64,000 nucleotides of DNA from Elymus sibiricus (lineage: Eukaryota > Streptophyta > Magnoliopsida > Poales > Poaceae): the NCBI GenBank assembly GCA_039707655.1, contig CM077667.1:57565628-57629627 (forward strand), in the 5' to 3' direction. Made by a program: the position numbers and the translations under genes. Each line of letters starts with the position of its first letter. Positions within the stretch are counted from its first letter, which is position 1. Shown piece by piece: positions 19,209-29,860 of this stretch. The notes under the pieces are model-generated. The model saw only the letters and a list, made by a program, of their open reading frames with translations, made no database searches and was not told where the DNA came from.

Positions 19209-21666
19209 CCTACTCGTCCTCGAGTAGGTAAATGATAAAAACAGAATTTTTGATGTGGAATGCTACCTAACATGTTCATCTCATATTCTTTTATTTTGTA
19301 GCATGGACATTTGGACTTGTAGATGATTCAAAGCAATAGTCTAGTATTAACATAATGACTTCAATACTCAAGCATGCCAACAAGCAACCATGTTTTTCAA
19401 AATATCAACACTAAAGAAAGTTATCCCTAGCCCATTATGCTCAATCATTGATCCATTCATGAAACACACTCAAATATTAGCTATGCCCAATGCTCAAGTA
19501 CGATCATAGTGCCCCCTAGTTGGTGCTTTATAAGAGAAGATGGAGACTCAAAGTAAATAGATAGGCCCTTCGTAGAGGGAAGTAGGGATTTGTACAGGTG
19601 CCAGAGCTCAAAGTTTTAAATTGAGAGAGAAAAATATTTTGGGTGGCATGCCTTTCCTGTCAACGAAAACGACAAAGTAGCTCACAATACATTCCATGCT
19701 AGATATATCATAGGCGGTTCCCAAACAGAAAATAAAGTTTATTCCTTTTCTACCATTCTTTCACATTCCATGGCGGGCCGTATCCACGGTTGCCTTCCAT
19801 ACATTCCAAGGAATTTATTATTTGACAGCATATAGTAAATATTTTTTTCTTTTTCATTTCGGGAAAGGGCATCCCTACTACCGCCGCACTCTCGCGCAAT
19901 GACAAGTGAATAAACACTCATCTTGAGAATAACACATCTAGCATGGAAAAATATTGGACACTCCCCACCGTTTCATGAGCGGTACGAGCACACAAAAGAG
20001 AAGTTTATTTTGAAAATTTAGAGATGGCACATACAAATTTGCTTGGAACGGTATGGAAGTACCGCATATAGGTAGGTATGGTGGACTCATAAGGCAAAAC
20101 TTGGTTTAAGGATTTTGGATGCACAAGTAGCATTTCTACTTAGGACAAATGGAGGCTAGCAAATAGATTGAGAAGCAACCAAACCAAGAAACGAAAATTC
20201 ACATAAGTGAGCATTGAGCATAACTAACACCGAATAATGCACTATAAGTAGGATGTAATTTCATCGCATAACTATTGACTTTCGTACATGCATAGGGAAT
20301 CACAAGCCTTAACATCAATATTCCTACTAAAGCATAATTACTCACTAACATGACTCACATATTACTATCATCATGTCTCAAAACTATTACAAGGAATCCA
20401 GTTTAATTTGTCCAATGATCTTCATGAAAGTTTTTATTATATCCTCCTTGGATATGTATCACATTCGGACTAGTTTCATATATTGCCATTGCTTTTTGAC
20501 AAGCTCAAACAAATTTAAGTGACGCACATGAGCATAAAGATTTCATCTCTCAAAAAGATATAAGTGAAGCACGAGAGGATTTCTTCAAAATTTACTAACT
20601 CTCAAATTAATCTAAGTGAAGCACGAGAGTATTTCTACAAAAATTTCCAAGCACACCGTGCTCAAAAAGATATAAGTGAAGCACTAGAGCAATTCTAAAG
20701 CTCAAAAAGTTTAAGTGAAGCATAGAGATAAATTCTAACAAATCGTAGCATAATTTTGGCTCTACCAAATAGGTGTGTCCAGCAAGTATACAAGTGACAA
20801 ACTAACAAGCAAAGCAAGCAAAGACTTAAATGATACAAGACGCTCCAAAAAAAAACTCATGATATGTGACGAATAAAAATATAGCTCCAAGTAAAATACC
20901 GATTGTCGTTAGAAGAAAGAGGGGATGCCAATCGGGGGCGTCCCCAAACTTAGTTGCTTGTTTCTCTTTGGATATATCTTGGGGGTTCTGTATCATCCCC
21001 AAGCTTAGGCTCTTTTCACTCCTTATTCGTTCATTCATCGTGATCTCACCCAAAACTTGAAAACTTCAATCACACAAAACTCAACAAAATCTTCATGAGA
21101 TCCGTTAGTATAATAATGAAAATCACTACTTTAGGTGCTGTTGCAAACCCATTCATATTTTAGTATTGCATTATACCTACTATATTTTAACTTTACCATG
21201 GCTCGTACCCTTCAATATAACCCATAGATCCATCAAAACAAGCACACAATGCAACGAAAAAAGAATCTGCCTTAAACAGAACAGTCTGTAGTAATCCGTA
21301 CTCTAACCATACTTCTGTAACTCTAAAAATTCTGAGAAATTAGGACAACATAAAGAATTTGTATATAAATACTGTGTTAAAATTTCAGATCAAGATCACG
21401 TCCCAGTAAAAAAAATGAAAATTCAAATACTGGGCGCAAAGTTTCTGTTTCAGATTCAGCATCGCTTCTACTCATCTTATGAATCATCCTAAAGGCTCTG
21501 CTTGGCACAAACACTAAATAAACCAAAAAAACACAATCATAACAGAGGCGTAATTGTGTCAACACTCAAAAACAGAAAGGAAAAAGAAAAAAAATTATTT
21601 ATTCATTGGGTTGCCTCCCAACAAGCGCTATCGTTTTATGCCCCTAGCTAGGCATAACGCATAGTT
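19209..21666 (-). other. E2 3' non-coding region
   Basis: Collinear with 14756-17229 of E1. It holds the hairpin array (20511-20725), the internal polypurine copies (20939-20954 and 20994-21008) and the post-stop element (21607-21655), which begins 12 bases after the protease stop. Confidence 0.75.
20826..21053 (-). other. Small hydrophobic reading frame in the E2 3' region (uncertain)
   Basis: A 75-codon frame on the element's sense strand has a strongly hydrophobic centre (HPLFLLTTIGILLGAIFLFV), fit for one membrane span. The hydrophobic frame is also readable in E1 and E4, where it runs on to ..TPI before a stop, but both have a TAA upstream of it and the plus-strand relative E6 breaks it. 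Athila elements are known for env-like ORFs between pol and the 3' LTR, so a remnant is possible; it also overlaps the internal polypurine hairpin, which could explain the conservation. Confidence 0.2.
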
Positions 21667-22725
21667 TCAAGTATTATCATCTTTGGTTTTGGATCCATAG
21701 GATGCTCTCATGATTGATTCATATGGTGGCTTAATTCTAGTTCTAGGGAAGTGTTCCATGCCCTTTCTTAGTGGAAATTGAAAACGAATATTGCGTTCTT
21801 TCATATCAATCACGACACCTATAGCACGTAAAAACATTCTACCAAGTATAATGGGGCAAGACGGATTGCAATCAATATCAAGCACAATAAAATCTATGGG
21901 CACATAGTTCCTATTTGCATGAATAAGAACATCATTAATTCTTCCCAAAGATTTTTTAATAGTAGAATCCGCCAAGTGCAAATTAAGAGAACATTCTTCA
22001 ATATTGCTGAGACCAAGCACATCACATAAAGATTTCGGAATCATGGAAACACTAGCACCCAAATCACATAAAGCAAAGCACTCATAATTTTTAATATTAA
22101 CCTTAATGGTAGGTTCCCACTCATCATGTAATTTTCTAGGAATAGAAATCTCCAACTCCAACTTTTCTTCAAAAGATTTCATCATGGCATCAACGATATG
22201 TTTAGTAAAAGCTTTATTTTGTTCATAAGAATGGGGTGAATTCAACATGGATTGCTGAAAAGAAATACATTCAATCAAAGAGCAACTATCATAATTAAAG
22301 TCTTTGCAATCCAAAATAGTGGGCACATCACTAGTTAAAGTTTTGACCTCTTCAAACCCACTTTTATCAAAATTTTCATCAAGATTTTCACCCTCCAAAT
22401 TATTGGGACACCTTCTAGCTAAAGTTGACTCTACTTCAGTCCCTTCATCATCAATCTTAATATTACTAAACAAGGAATCAATAGAAGAAACACCAATCAC
22501 TTTAAGATCTTCATCATTTTTATGAAGGCAATCACTAGAAAACGATTTTTCTAAGATTTCTCTTTTAGATCTAAGAATAGCGGTTCTTTTCCTACCTTCA
22601 TCCATAGAGACATGTAAATCTTTAATTGATTCATCAATCTTAGGCACAAAAGCTTTCAACTTGAGATTTTCAACATCATGAGAAATTCTATCAATGCTTC
22701 TAGACATATCATCAATCTTATTCAA
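21667..22725 (-). CDS. E2 protease-containing polyprotein segment (352 codons open)
   Basis: N-terminal ~130 residues are charged and probably coiled coil (IDRISHDVENLKLKAF, DESIKDLHVSMDE). An aspartic protease domain follows, with CDLGASVSMIP (catalytic Asp about residue 221) and PIILGRMFLR (293-300). The frame ends ..KTKDDNT. CDLGAS rather than D-T/S-G is usual for Athila-like retropepsins. A 2-bp loss near 22815-22835, compared with E1, separates it from gag; the original protein would have been one Gag-Pro chain. The active-site region is intact, so this is the best preserved coding sequence in the window. No reverse transcriptase follows. Confidence 0.72.
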   Translation of the reverse strand: MNKIDDMSRSIDRISHDVENLKLKAFVPKIDESIKDLHVSMDEGRKRTAILRSKREILEKSFSSDCLHKNDEDLKVIGVSSIDSLFSNIKIDDEGTEVESTLARRCPNNLEGENLDENFDKSGFEEVKTLTSDVPTILDCKDFNYDSCSLIECISFQQSMLNSPHSYEQNKAFTKHIVDAMMKSFEEKLELEISIPRKLHDEWEPTIKVNIKNYECFALCDLGASVSMIPKSLCDVLGLSNIEECSLNLHLADSTIKKSLGRINDVLIHANRNYVPIDFIVLDIDCNPSCPIILGRMFLRAIGVVIDMKERNIRFQFPLRKGMEHFPRTRIKPPYESIMRASYGSKTKDDNT

Positions 22726-22801
22726 CTTTTCCTCTAACGTAGTATTGAAAGCCTTTTGCGCATTGATAAATTCTTTATTATAAGAGGAATTACCATAATT
22801 A

Positions 22802-23698
22802 TTATAGGAATTTCCAGGAAAGGCCTAGGAGTAAATTACCTCTATAAGCATTGTTATTGAAATTGTTTCGCGAGACAAAGTTCACATCTACGGGATAACT
22901 ATTTTGCTCAATCAAGGTAGACAAAGGCTCATCATTAAGATCAATAGGAGCATTTTTACTAGCAACCAATTTCATCAAAGCGTCAACCTTATCACTCAAA
23001 GTACTAATTTCTTCAACTGAATTATCTTTTTTACTAGTAGGTGCTCTTTCGGTATGCCATTGTGAGTAATTTGCCATGATATTATCTAGCAACTTAGTAG
23101 CTTCACCCACCGTAATTTCCATAAAAGTACCACCCGCGGCGGAATCTAAAAGATTTCTAGAGACAAAATTCAATCCCGCATAAAAAAAATCTATGATCAT
23201 CCAAAGATTTAAACCATGAGTAGGACAATTTCTTAGCATCAATTTCATTCTTTCCAAAGATTGTGCAACATGTTCATGCTCAAGTTGCTTAAAATTCATG
23301 ATTTGTGTCCTAAGGGAAATAATTTTCACGGGCGGAATATACTTAGTGATAAAAGCATCCTTGCACTTATTCCAAGAATCGGTACTATTGCGAGGCAAAG
23401 AAGAAAACAATTTTTTTGCACGATCCCGCAAGGAAAAAGGAAATAATTTGAACTTCACTATATCATTGTCCACATCTTTTTTCTTTTGCATATCACACAA
23501 TTCTACGAAGGTATTTATATTGGATGCGACATCCTCATTAGGAGTACCAGCAAATTGATCTTTCATGACAAGATTCAACAAATCGGCATTAATATCACAA
23601 GACTCCTGACTAGTGGCGGGAGGAGCAGTCAGAGTACTATTAAAATCATTGTTATTAGTATTCAAAAAATCACACAACTTGGTGTTTTCTTGAGTCAT
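22802..23698 (-). CDS. E2 Gag (298 aa, C-terminus altered by a frameshift)
   Basis: I chose ATG 23698 (MTQENTKLCDF) because the matching E1 start (27224, MSRENTKSCD) aligns; the frame is open upstream through the primer binding site into the LTR. Residues 50-210 match the retrotransposon Gag domain of Athila-like elements: FVELCDM, KLFPFSLRDRAKK, SSLPRNS, DAFITKYIPP, ERMKLMLRNCPTHGL and FFYAGLNFVSRNLLDSAAGGTF. A helical region follows (STLSDKVDALMKLV). The last eight residues arise from the frameshift near 22820. No CCHC zinc knuckle is seen. Gag would form the particle that packages the RNA. Confidence 0.78.
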   Translation of the reverse strand: MTQENTKLCDFLNTNNNDFNSTLTAPPATSQESCDINADLLNLVMKDQFAGTPNEDVASNINTFVELCDMQKKKDVDNDIVKFKLFPFSLRDRAKKLFSSLPRNSTDSWNKCKDAFITKYIPPVKIISLRTQIMNFKQLEHEHVAQSLERMKLMLRNCPTHGLNLWMIIDFFYAGLNFVSRNLLDSAAGGTFMEITVGEATKLLDNIMANYSQWHTERAPTSKKDNSVEEISTLSDKVDALMKLVASKNAPIDLNDEPLSTLIEQNSYPVDVNFVSRNNFNNNAYRGNLLLGLSWKFL

Positions 23699-23925
23699 CG
23701 TGACCACACAAACAAGATTCAAGCAAGCAAGAGATCTGACGAGAAAAAGGCAAACGAAAAAGAGGGCCAATAAAACGGTAAATTGGTGAAGTGGGGGAGA
23801 GGAAAACGAGAGGCAAATGGCAAATAATGTAATTGCAAGGAGATGAGATTTGAGATTAGGAACCTGGTAGATGATGATGGAGTCTCCTCGGCGGCTGAGA
23901 TTGGCACGTAGAAGAGACCGCTTCC

Positions 23926-23943
23926 TCCCCGGCAACGGCGCCA
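23926..23943 (-). other. E2 primer binding site (tRNA-Asp type)
   Basis: Minus-strand TGGCGCCGTTGCCGGGGA, ten bases inside the LTR end. Athila-like elements commonly use tRNA-Asp with this site. Confidence 0.85.
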
Positions 23944-23953
23944 GAAATTCCTT

Positions 23954-25521
23954 TGACGTGGCTTGAGACTGCATCGGTATTTCTCCAAAGAGGAAGGGAT
24001 GATGCAGCACAGCGATGGTAGGTATTTCCCTCAGTTATGAAACCAAGGTTATCGAACCAGTAGGAGGATCACCACCACCCAATAAGCAGCACCAGCACAC
24101 AAATAACAAATACTTGCAACCCGACGCGAAAGAGAGGTTGTCAATCTCTCTACGGTAAAAAGATAGATATGGTAGTGATAGATAGGAGAGATAGATCTCT
24201 CAAGAACACAAATAAAAAGGGCAAATAAAAAGTGTAGCAATTTGGTTTTTGGTTTAGTAGATCTGGAAACAAAGAGGCAAAAAGATAGAACGGAAAGCAA
24301 TATGTTGGAAAAGTAGACCCGGGGGCCGTAGGTTTCACTAGTGGCTTCTCTCATGAGTATAGCACATGGTGGGTGAACAAATTACTGTTGGGCAATTGAA
24401 AGAAGATCAAATAATCATGAAGATATCCATGGCGATGATCATTATATAGGCATCACGTCCAAGATAAGTAGACCAACTCCTGCCTGCATCTACCACTATT
24501 ACTCCACACATCGACCGCTATCCAGCATGCATCTAGTGTATTAAGTTCATGGAAAAATGGAGTAATGCAATAAGAACGATGACATGATGTAGACAAGATC
24601 TATTCATGTAGGAATATACCCCATCTTGTTATCCTTAATGGCAACGATACATGCGTGCCTTGCTGCCGCTTCTGTTACTGGGAAAGGACACCGCAAGATC
24701 GAACCTATCACAAACCACCTCTTCCCATGGCAAGAAAAATCGATCTAGTTGGCCTAACTAAACCCAAGATTCGAAGAAGAATTACGAGGCTATAAGTAAT
24801 CATGCATATAAGAGATCAAAGAAGACTCAAATAATATTCATGGATAGAAACTGATCGTGAACTCCAAATTCATCGGATCCGAACAAACACACCGCAAAAG
24901 TTTACATCAAATAGATCTCCAAGAGACCATTGTATTGAGAATCAAAAGAGAGAGAGGAATCCATCTAGCTACTGCCTACAGACACGTAGGTCTATGGTGG
25001 ACTAGTCACACATCATCGGAGAGGCACCTATGAAGAAGAAGAACCCCTCCGTTATGGTGTTTAGATTGGATCTCGAGGTTCTGGAACTTGCGGCGGCTGG
25101 AATTGTGTTTCGTCGACTCCCCTAGGGTTTTCTGAATATATGGGAATTTATAGGCATCAGAGGCGGTGGAGGGGGAACCCGCGGAGGACACAACCCACCA
25201 GGGCGCGCTGGGGGCCCCCTGGCGCGCCCATGTGGGTTGTGGCCTCCACAGCCCACCTCTCTAGCACTTCTTTGGCCCACTGGGTGTCTTCTGGTCCTAA
25301 CAAATCTCCAAAAAGTTTCGTCGCAATTGGACTCCGTTTGGTATAGATATTTTGCGAAGTAAAAAACAAGCAAAAACAGCAACTGGCACTTTGGCGCTAT
25401 GCCAATAGGTTAGTCCCAAAAAATGATATAAAGTTGTTATAAAATGATTGTAAAACATCCAAGAATGATAATATAACAGCATGGAACAAGCAAAAAATTT
25501 AGATACATTGGAGACGTATCA
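23954..25521 (-). repeat. E2 5' LTR (1568 bp)
   Basis: TGATACGTCTCCAATG at 25521 to ..AGCCACGTCA at 23954. TATA-like CTATAAATT is at 25153-25145. The upstream inverted repeat is 25189-25208 with 25222-25241 (18 of 20 bases). Confidence 0.92.
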
Positions 25522-25526
25522 GGAAA

Positions 25527-27224
25527 CACTAGCACCCAAATCACATAAAGCAAAGCACTCATAATTTTTAATCTTGACTTTAATAGTAGGTTCCCACTCA
25601 TCATGTAATTTTCTAGGAATATAAATCTCTAACTCTAACTTTTCTTCAAAAGATTTCATCATGGCATCAACGATATGTTTAGTGAAAGCTTTATTTTGTT
25701 CCCAAGCATGGGGTGAATTCAACATGGATTGCAACAAAGAAATACATTCAATCAAAGAGCAACTATCATAATTTATGTCTTTGCAATCCAAAATAGTGGG
25801 CATATCACTAGTTAAAGCTTTGACCTCTTCAAACCTACTTTCATAAAATTCTTCATCAAGATTTCCACCATCCAAATTATTGGGACACCTTCTAGCTAAA
25901 GTTGACTCTATTTCAGTCCCTTTATCATCAATATTAATATTACTAAACAAGGAATCTATAGAAGAAACACCAACCACTTTAAGATCTTCATCATTTTTAT
26001 GAAGGCAATCACTAGAAAACGATTTTTCTAAGAATTCTCTTTTAGCTCTAAGCATAGCGGTTCTTTTCTTACTTTCATCCATAGAGACATATAAAGCTTT
26101 AATTGATTCATCAATCTTAGGCACAAAAGCTTTCAGCTTGATATTTTCCACATCATGAGAAATTCTATCAATGCTTCTAGACATATCATCAATATTATTC
26201 AACTTTTCTTCTATCGTAGTATTGAAAGCCTTTTGCGCATTGATAAATTCTTTATTATTACTCTCAAGATCAGAGGTGTTCCTATTATTATTGTAAGAGG
26301 AATTACCATAGAATCACCATAATTATTAGAGGAATTTCTAGGAAAAGGCCTAGGATTAAAATTACCTCTATAAGCATTGTTATTGAAATTGTCTCGTGAG
26401 ACAAAATTCACATCTACGAAATCACTATTTTGATCAATTAAGTTAGACAAAGGCACATCATTAAGATCAATAGGAGCATTTTTACTAGCAACCAATTTCA
26501 TCAAAGCATCAACCTTATCACTCAAAGTACTAATTTCTTCAACCGAATTAACCTTTTTACTAGTAGCTGCTCTTTCGGTATGCCATTGCTAATAATTTTC
26601 AATAATATTGCATAGCAATTTAGTAGCATCACCGAAAGTAATTTCCATAAAAGTACCACCTGTGGTGGAATCTAAAAGATTTCTAGAGACAAAATCCAAT
26701 CCTGCATAAAAAAATTGCATGATCATCAAAAGATTTAAACCATGAGTAGGAAAATTTCTTAGCATCAATTTCATTCTTTCCCAAGATTGTGCAACATGGT
26801 CATGCTCAAGTTTCTTAAAATTCATGATTTGTGTCCTAAGGGAAATAATTTTCCCGGGCAGAAAATACTTAGTGATAAAAGCATCCTTGCACTTATTCCA
26901 AGAATCAATACTATTGCGAGGCAAAGAGGAAAACCAAATTTTTGCATGATCCCGCAAGGAAAAAGGAAATAATTTCAACTTCACTATATCATTTTCTACA
27001 TCTTTTTTCTTCTACATATCACACAATTCTACGAACGTGTTTAAAAGGGACACGGCATCCTCATTAGGAGTACCGGGAAATTGATCTTTCATGACAAGAT
27101 TCAACAAAGCGGCATTAATATCACAAGACTTCAGACTAGTGGTGGGAGGAGCAATTGGAGTACTAATAAAATCATTGTTATTAGTATTGGAAATATCACA
27201 CGACTTGGTGTTTTCTCGAGACAT
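25527..27224 (-). pseudogene. E1 gag-protease, 5' part (right of E2)
   Basis: Starts at ATG 27224 (MSRENTKSCD) and aligns with E2 Gag (LFPFSLRDHAK, DAFITKYFLP, FFYAGLDFVSRNLL) and then with the protease frame down to CDLGASVS, where E2 interrupts it. It has in-frame stops near 27012 and 26589 and a frameshift near 26310. The NNYGDS region here supplies the bases that E2 lost. It is non-functional. Confidence 0.82.
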
Positions 27225-27454
27225 CGGGACTACACAAACAAGATTGCAAGCAAGCAAGAGATCTGACAAGAAAAAGGCAAACGAAAAAGAGGGCGAATAA
27301 AATGGCAAATTGGGTGAAGTGGGGGGAGAGGAAAACGAGAGGCTAATGGCAAATAATGTAATTGCAAGGAGATGAGATGTGTGATTAGGAACCTGGTAGA
27401 TGATGATGGTGTCTCATCGGCGCCTGAGATTGGCACGTAGAAGAGACCGCTTCC

Positions 27455-27472
27455 TCCCCGTCAACGGCCCCA
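27455..27472 (-). other. E1 primer binding site
   Basis: Minus-strand TGGGGCCGTTGACGGGGA, two changes from the tRNA-Asp-type site of E2. Confidence 0.75.
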
Positions 27473-27482
27473 GAAATTCCTT

Positions 27483-28467
27483 TGACGTGGCTTGAGACTG
27501 CGTCGGTATTTCCCCAAAGAGGAAGGGATGATGCAGCACAGTGACGGTAAGTATTTCCCTCTATTATGAAACCAAGGTATCAAACCATTAGGAGGATCAC
27601 CACCACCTAATAAGCAGCACCTGCACACAAAGAACAAATTCTTGCAACCCGACGCGAAAGAGAGGTTGTCAATCTCTCTACGGTAAAAAGATAGGTTACG
27701 TAGTGATAGATTGGAGAGATAGATCTCTCAAGAATACAAAATAAAAAGTGCAGCAATATATTTTTGGGTTTTTGGAATAGTAGATCTGAATACAAAAGAG
27801 GCAAAAAGATAGATCGGAAAGCAATATGTTGGAAAAGTAAACCCGGGGGGCGTAGGTTTCACTAGTGGCTTCTCTCATGAGTATAGCACACGGTGGGTGA
27901 ACAAATTACTGTTGGGCAATTGATAGAAGATCAAATAATCATGACGATATCCAAGGCGATGATCATTATATAGGCATCACGTCCAAGATAAGTAGACCGA
28001 CTCCTGCATGCATCTACCACTATTACTCCACACATCGACCGCTATCCAGCATGCATCTAGTGTATTAAGTTCATGGAAAAACGGAGTAATGCAATAAGAA
28101 CGATGATATGATGTAGACAAGATCTCTTCATGTAGGAATAGACCCCATCTGGTTATCCATAATAGCAACGATACATGTGTGCCTTGCTGCCCCTTCTGTC
28201 ACTGGGAAAGGACACCGCAAGATCGAACCCATCACAAAGCACCTCTTCCCATGGCAAGAAAAATCGATCTAGTCGGCCTAACTAAACCAAATATTGGAAG
28301 AAGAAATAGGAGGCTATAAGTAATCAAGCATATAAGAAATCAAAGAAGACTCAAATAATATTCATGGATAGAAACTGATCATGAACTCAAAATTCATCGG
28401 AACCCAACAAACACACCGCAAAAGTTTACATCAAATAGATCTCCAAGAGACCTTTATATTGAGAATC

Positions 28468-28511
<44 letters not shown>

Positions 28512-29073
28512 GCCATCTGGCTACTGCCTACGGAACCGTAGGTCTATGGTGGACTACTCACGCATCATCGGAGAGGCACCAATGAGGATGATGAACCCCT
28601 CCGTGATGGTGTTAGATTGGATCTCGAGGCTCAGGAACTTGCGACGGCTGGATGTGTTTTTCGTCGACTCCCTTAGGGTTTCTGGAATATTTGGGAATTT
28701 GTAGGCATCAGAGGCCGTGGAGACGGGCCCCGTGGAGGGCACAACCCATCAGGGCACGCCCAAGGCCCCTGGCGCGTCCTGGTGGGTTGTGGTCTCCACG
28801 GCCCACCTCTCTGGCACTTCTTTGGCCCACTGGGTGTCTTTTTGTCCAAAAAAAATCTCCAAAAAGTTTCGTCGCGATTGAAATTCCTTTGGTATTGATA
28901 TTAGGCGAAGTAAAAAAACAAACAAAAATGGCAACTGGCACTTTGGCACTATGTCAATAGGTTAGTCCCAAAAAATGATATAAAGTTGCTATAAAGTGAT
29001 TGTAAAACATCCAAGAATGATAATATAACAGGATAGAACAAGAAAAAATTATAGATATGTTGGACACGTACCA
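27483..29073 (-). repeat. E1 5' LTR (1591 bp)
   Basis: Ends ..AGCCACGTCA at 27483. The start at 29073 has decayed to TGGTACGTGTCC. The TATA-like box is mutated to CTACAAATT (28705-28697). A (GA)n run at 28470-28509 is longer than in the other LTRs. The duplication ACCGA follows at 29074-29078. Confidence 0.88.
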
Positions 29074-29078
29074 ACCGA

Positions 29079-29368
29079 CCATGTGTAACCCTAGGTACCC
29101 CTAGTCTCTATATAAACCGGAGGGTTTAGTGCGTAGAGGGGGAGAACCATCATCCAACTCATCTAGGGTTTAGCTCTTTTGATCTCGTGGTAGATCGACT
29201 CTGTAATCGTCATACACATCAATATAGTCAAGAAGGACGTAGGGTTTTACCTCCTCGAGAGGGCCCGAACCTGGGTAAACACTGTCCCTCTGTCATCCTG
29301 TTCCCCATCGATCCAAGATCCACAGTTTGGGACCCCCTACTTAAGATCCGCCGGTTTTGACACCGATA
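29079..29368 (+). repeat. E0 3' LTR, second piece
   Basis: Resumes CCATGTGTAACCC after the duplicated ACCGA and ends TTTTGACACCGATA. TATATAAA at 29109-29116 is a good TATA box, followed by CCGGAGGGTTTAG, typical of the transcription start area of this grass LTR type. The usual terminal ..CGACA has become ..CGATA. Confidence 0.72.
29109..29116 (+). promoter_or_regulatory. TATA box of the E0 LTR
   Basis: TATATAAA in the LTR, about 260 bases before its 3' end. Promoter function is inferred from position; the LTR is now split upstream by E1. Confidence 0.6.
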
Positions 29369-29860
29369 GGGGGGGGCACTATACTGCATATTTCCCGAAC
29401 CTCTGTGGGATCGGGGTGTCCAGGTTGCGAGGTGCATGTGCCACATCAAAGTTATGAATTGTGTATATTTAAGTATCACACCGCCCTTTCATATACCTAT
29501 AGTTGGGACACCCGCAGGTGGTCGTGGTCTCACCCATCTCGCGGCACACACACACATCTATGGGCCCGCAGAGTCCACCTTTGATCGGAAGCGCGATGGG
29601 GTGGTTTGACCATGATGGATTCATATAGGTTGAATTTTCGTGTTACGACAGGGTGAGATGCCAGACCTATTTGGGGGCATGCATTCATAGCTCGGATTCC
29701 CTCCTGCCGACACGAAGTGGGGGGTGGAGGAGACATGTGCCATATCGAAGTTGAGCATTGGGTATTTGAACATCAAGCCACCCTTTGCATACATATTTTT
29801 GTTCCACATGCATGTGTGTTTGTGTTCTGGTGGCTGCGGGTTATGAATGGGCTCCACGAG
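29369..29860. other. Unassigned DNA between E0 and C2 with a diverged direct repeat
   Basis: Two segments of about 80 bases, 29436-29515 and 29735-29815, share CATGTGCCA.ATC.AAGTT, a central CC.CCCTTT.CATA motif and similar spacing at clearly reduced identity. This suggests an old 299-bp tandem duplication. I recognise no coding or element-specific motif. Confidence 0.4.

Larger units (their letters stand above)
17613..25521 (-). mobile_element. E2: non-autonomous Athila-like gag-protease element nested in E1
   Basis: Complete 7.9-kb element on the minus strand. It has a 5' LTR 23954-25521, a primer binding site 23926-23943, gag 22802-23698, a protease-containing frame 21667-22725, 2.5 kb of non-coding DNA, a polypurine tract at 19191 and a 3' LTR 17613-19190. 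The target duplication GGAAA (17608-17612 and 25522-25526) lies in the E1 protease frame. I count roughly a dozen substitutions in the first 260 aligned LTR bases, which suggests an insertion of million-year age. It lacks reverse transcriptase and integrase. Confidence 0.92.
3446..29073 (-). mobile_element. E1: non-autonomous Athila-like gypsy element, host of C1 and E2
   Basis: Two LTRs (27483-29073 and 3446-14737), a tRNA-Asp-type primer binding site (27455-27472), gag and protease remnants and a polypurine tract (14738-14755) all read on the minus strand. The 5-bp target duplication ACCGA is present at 3441-3445 and 29074-29078. Subtracting C1 and E2 with their duplications leaves about 8.0 kb. 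No reverse transcriptase, RNase H or integrase sequence is recognisable; protease is followed directly by about 2.5 kb of non-coding sequence. The layout resembles Triticeae Sabrina/WHAM-type elements, but I could not compare with a library. Confidence 0.85.
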
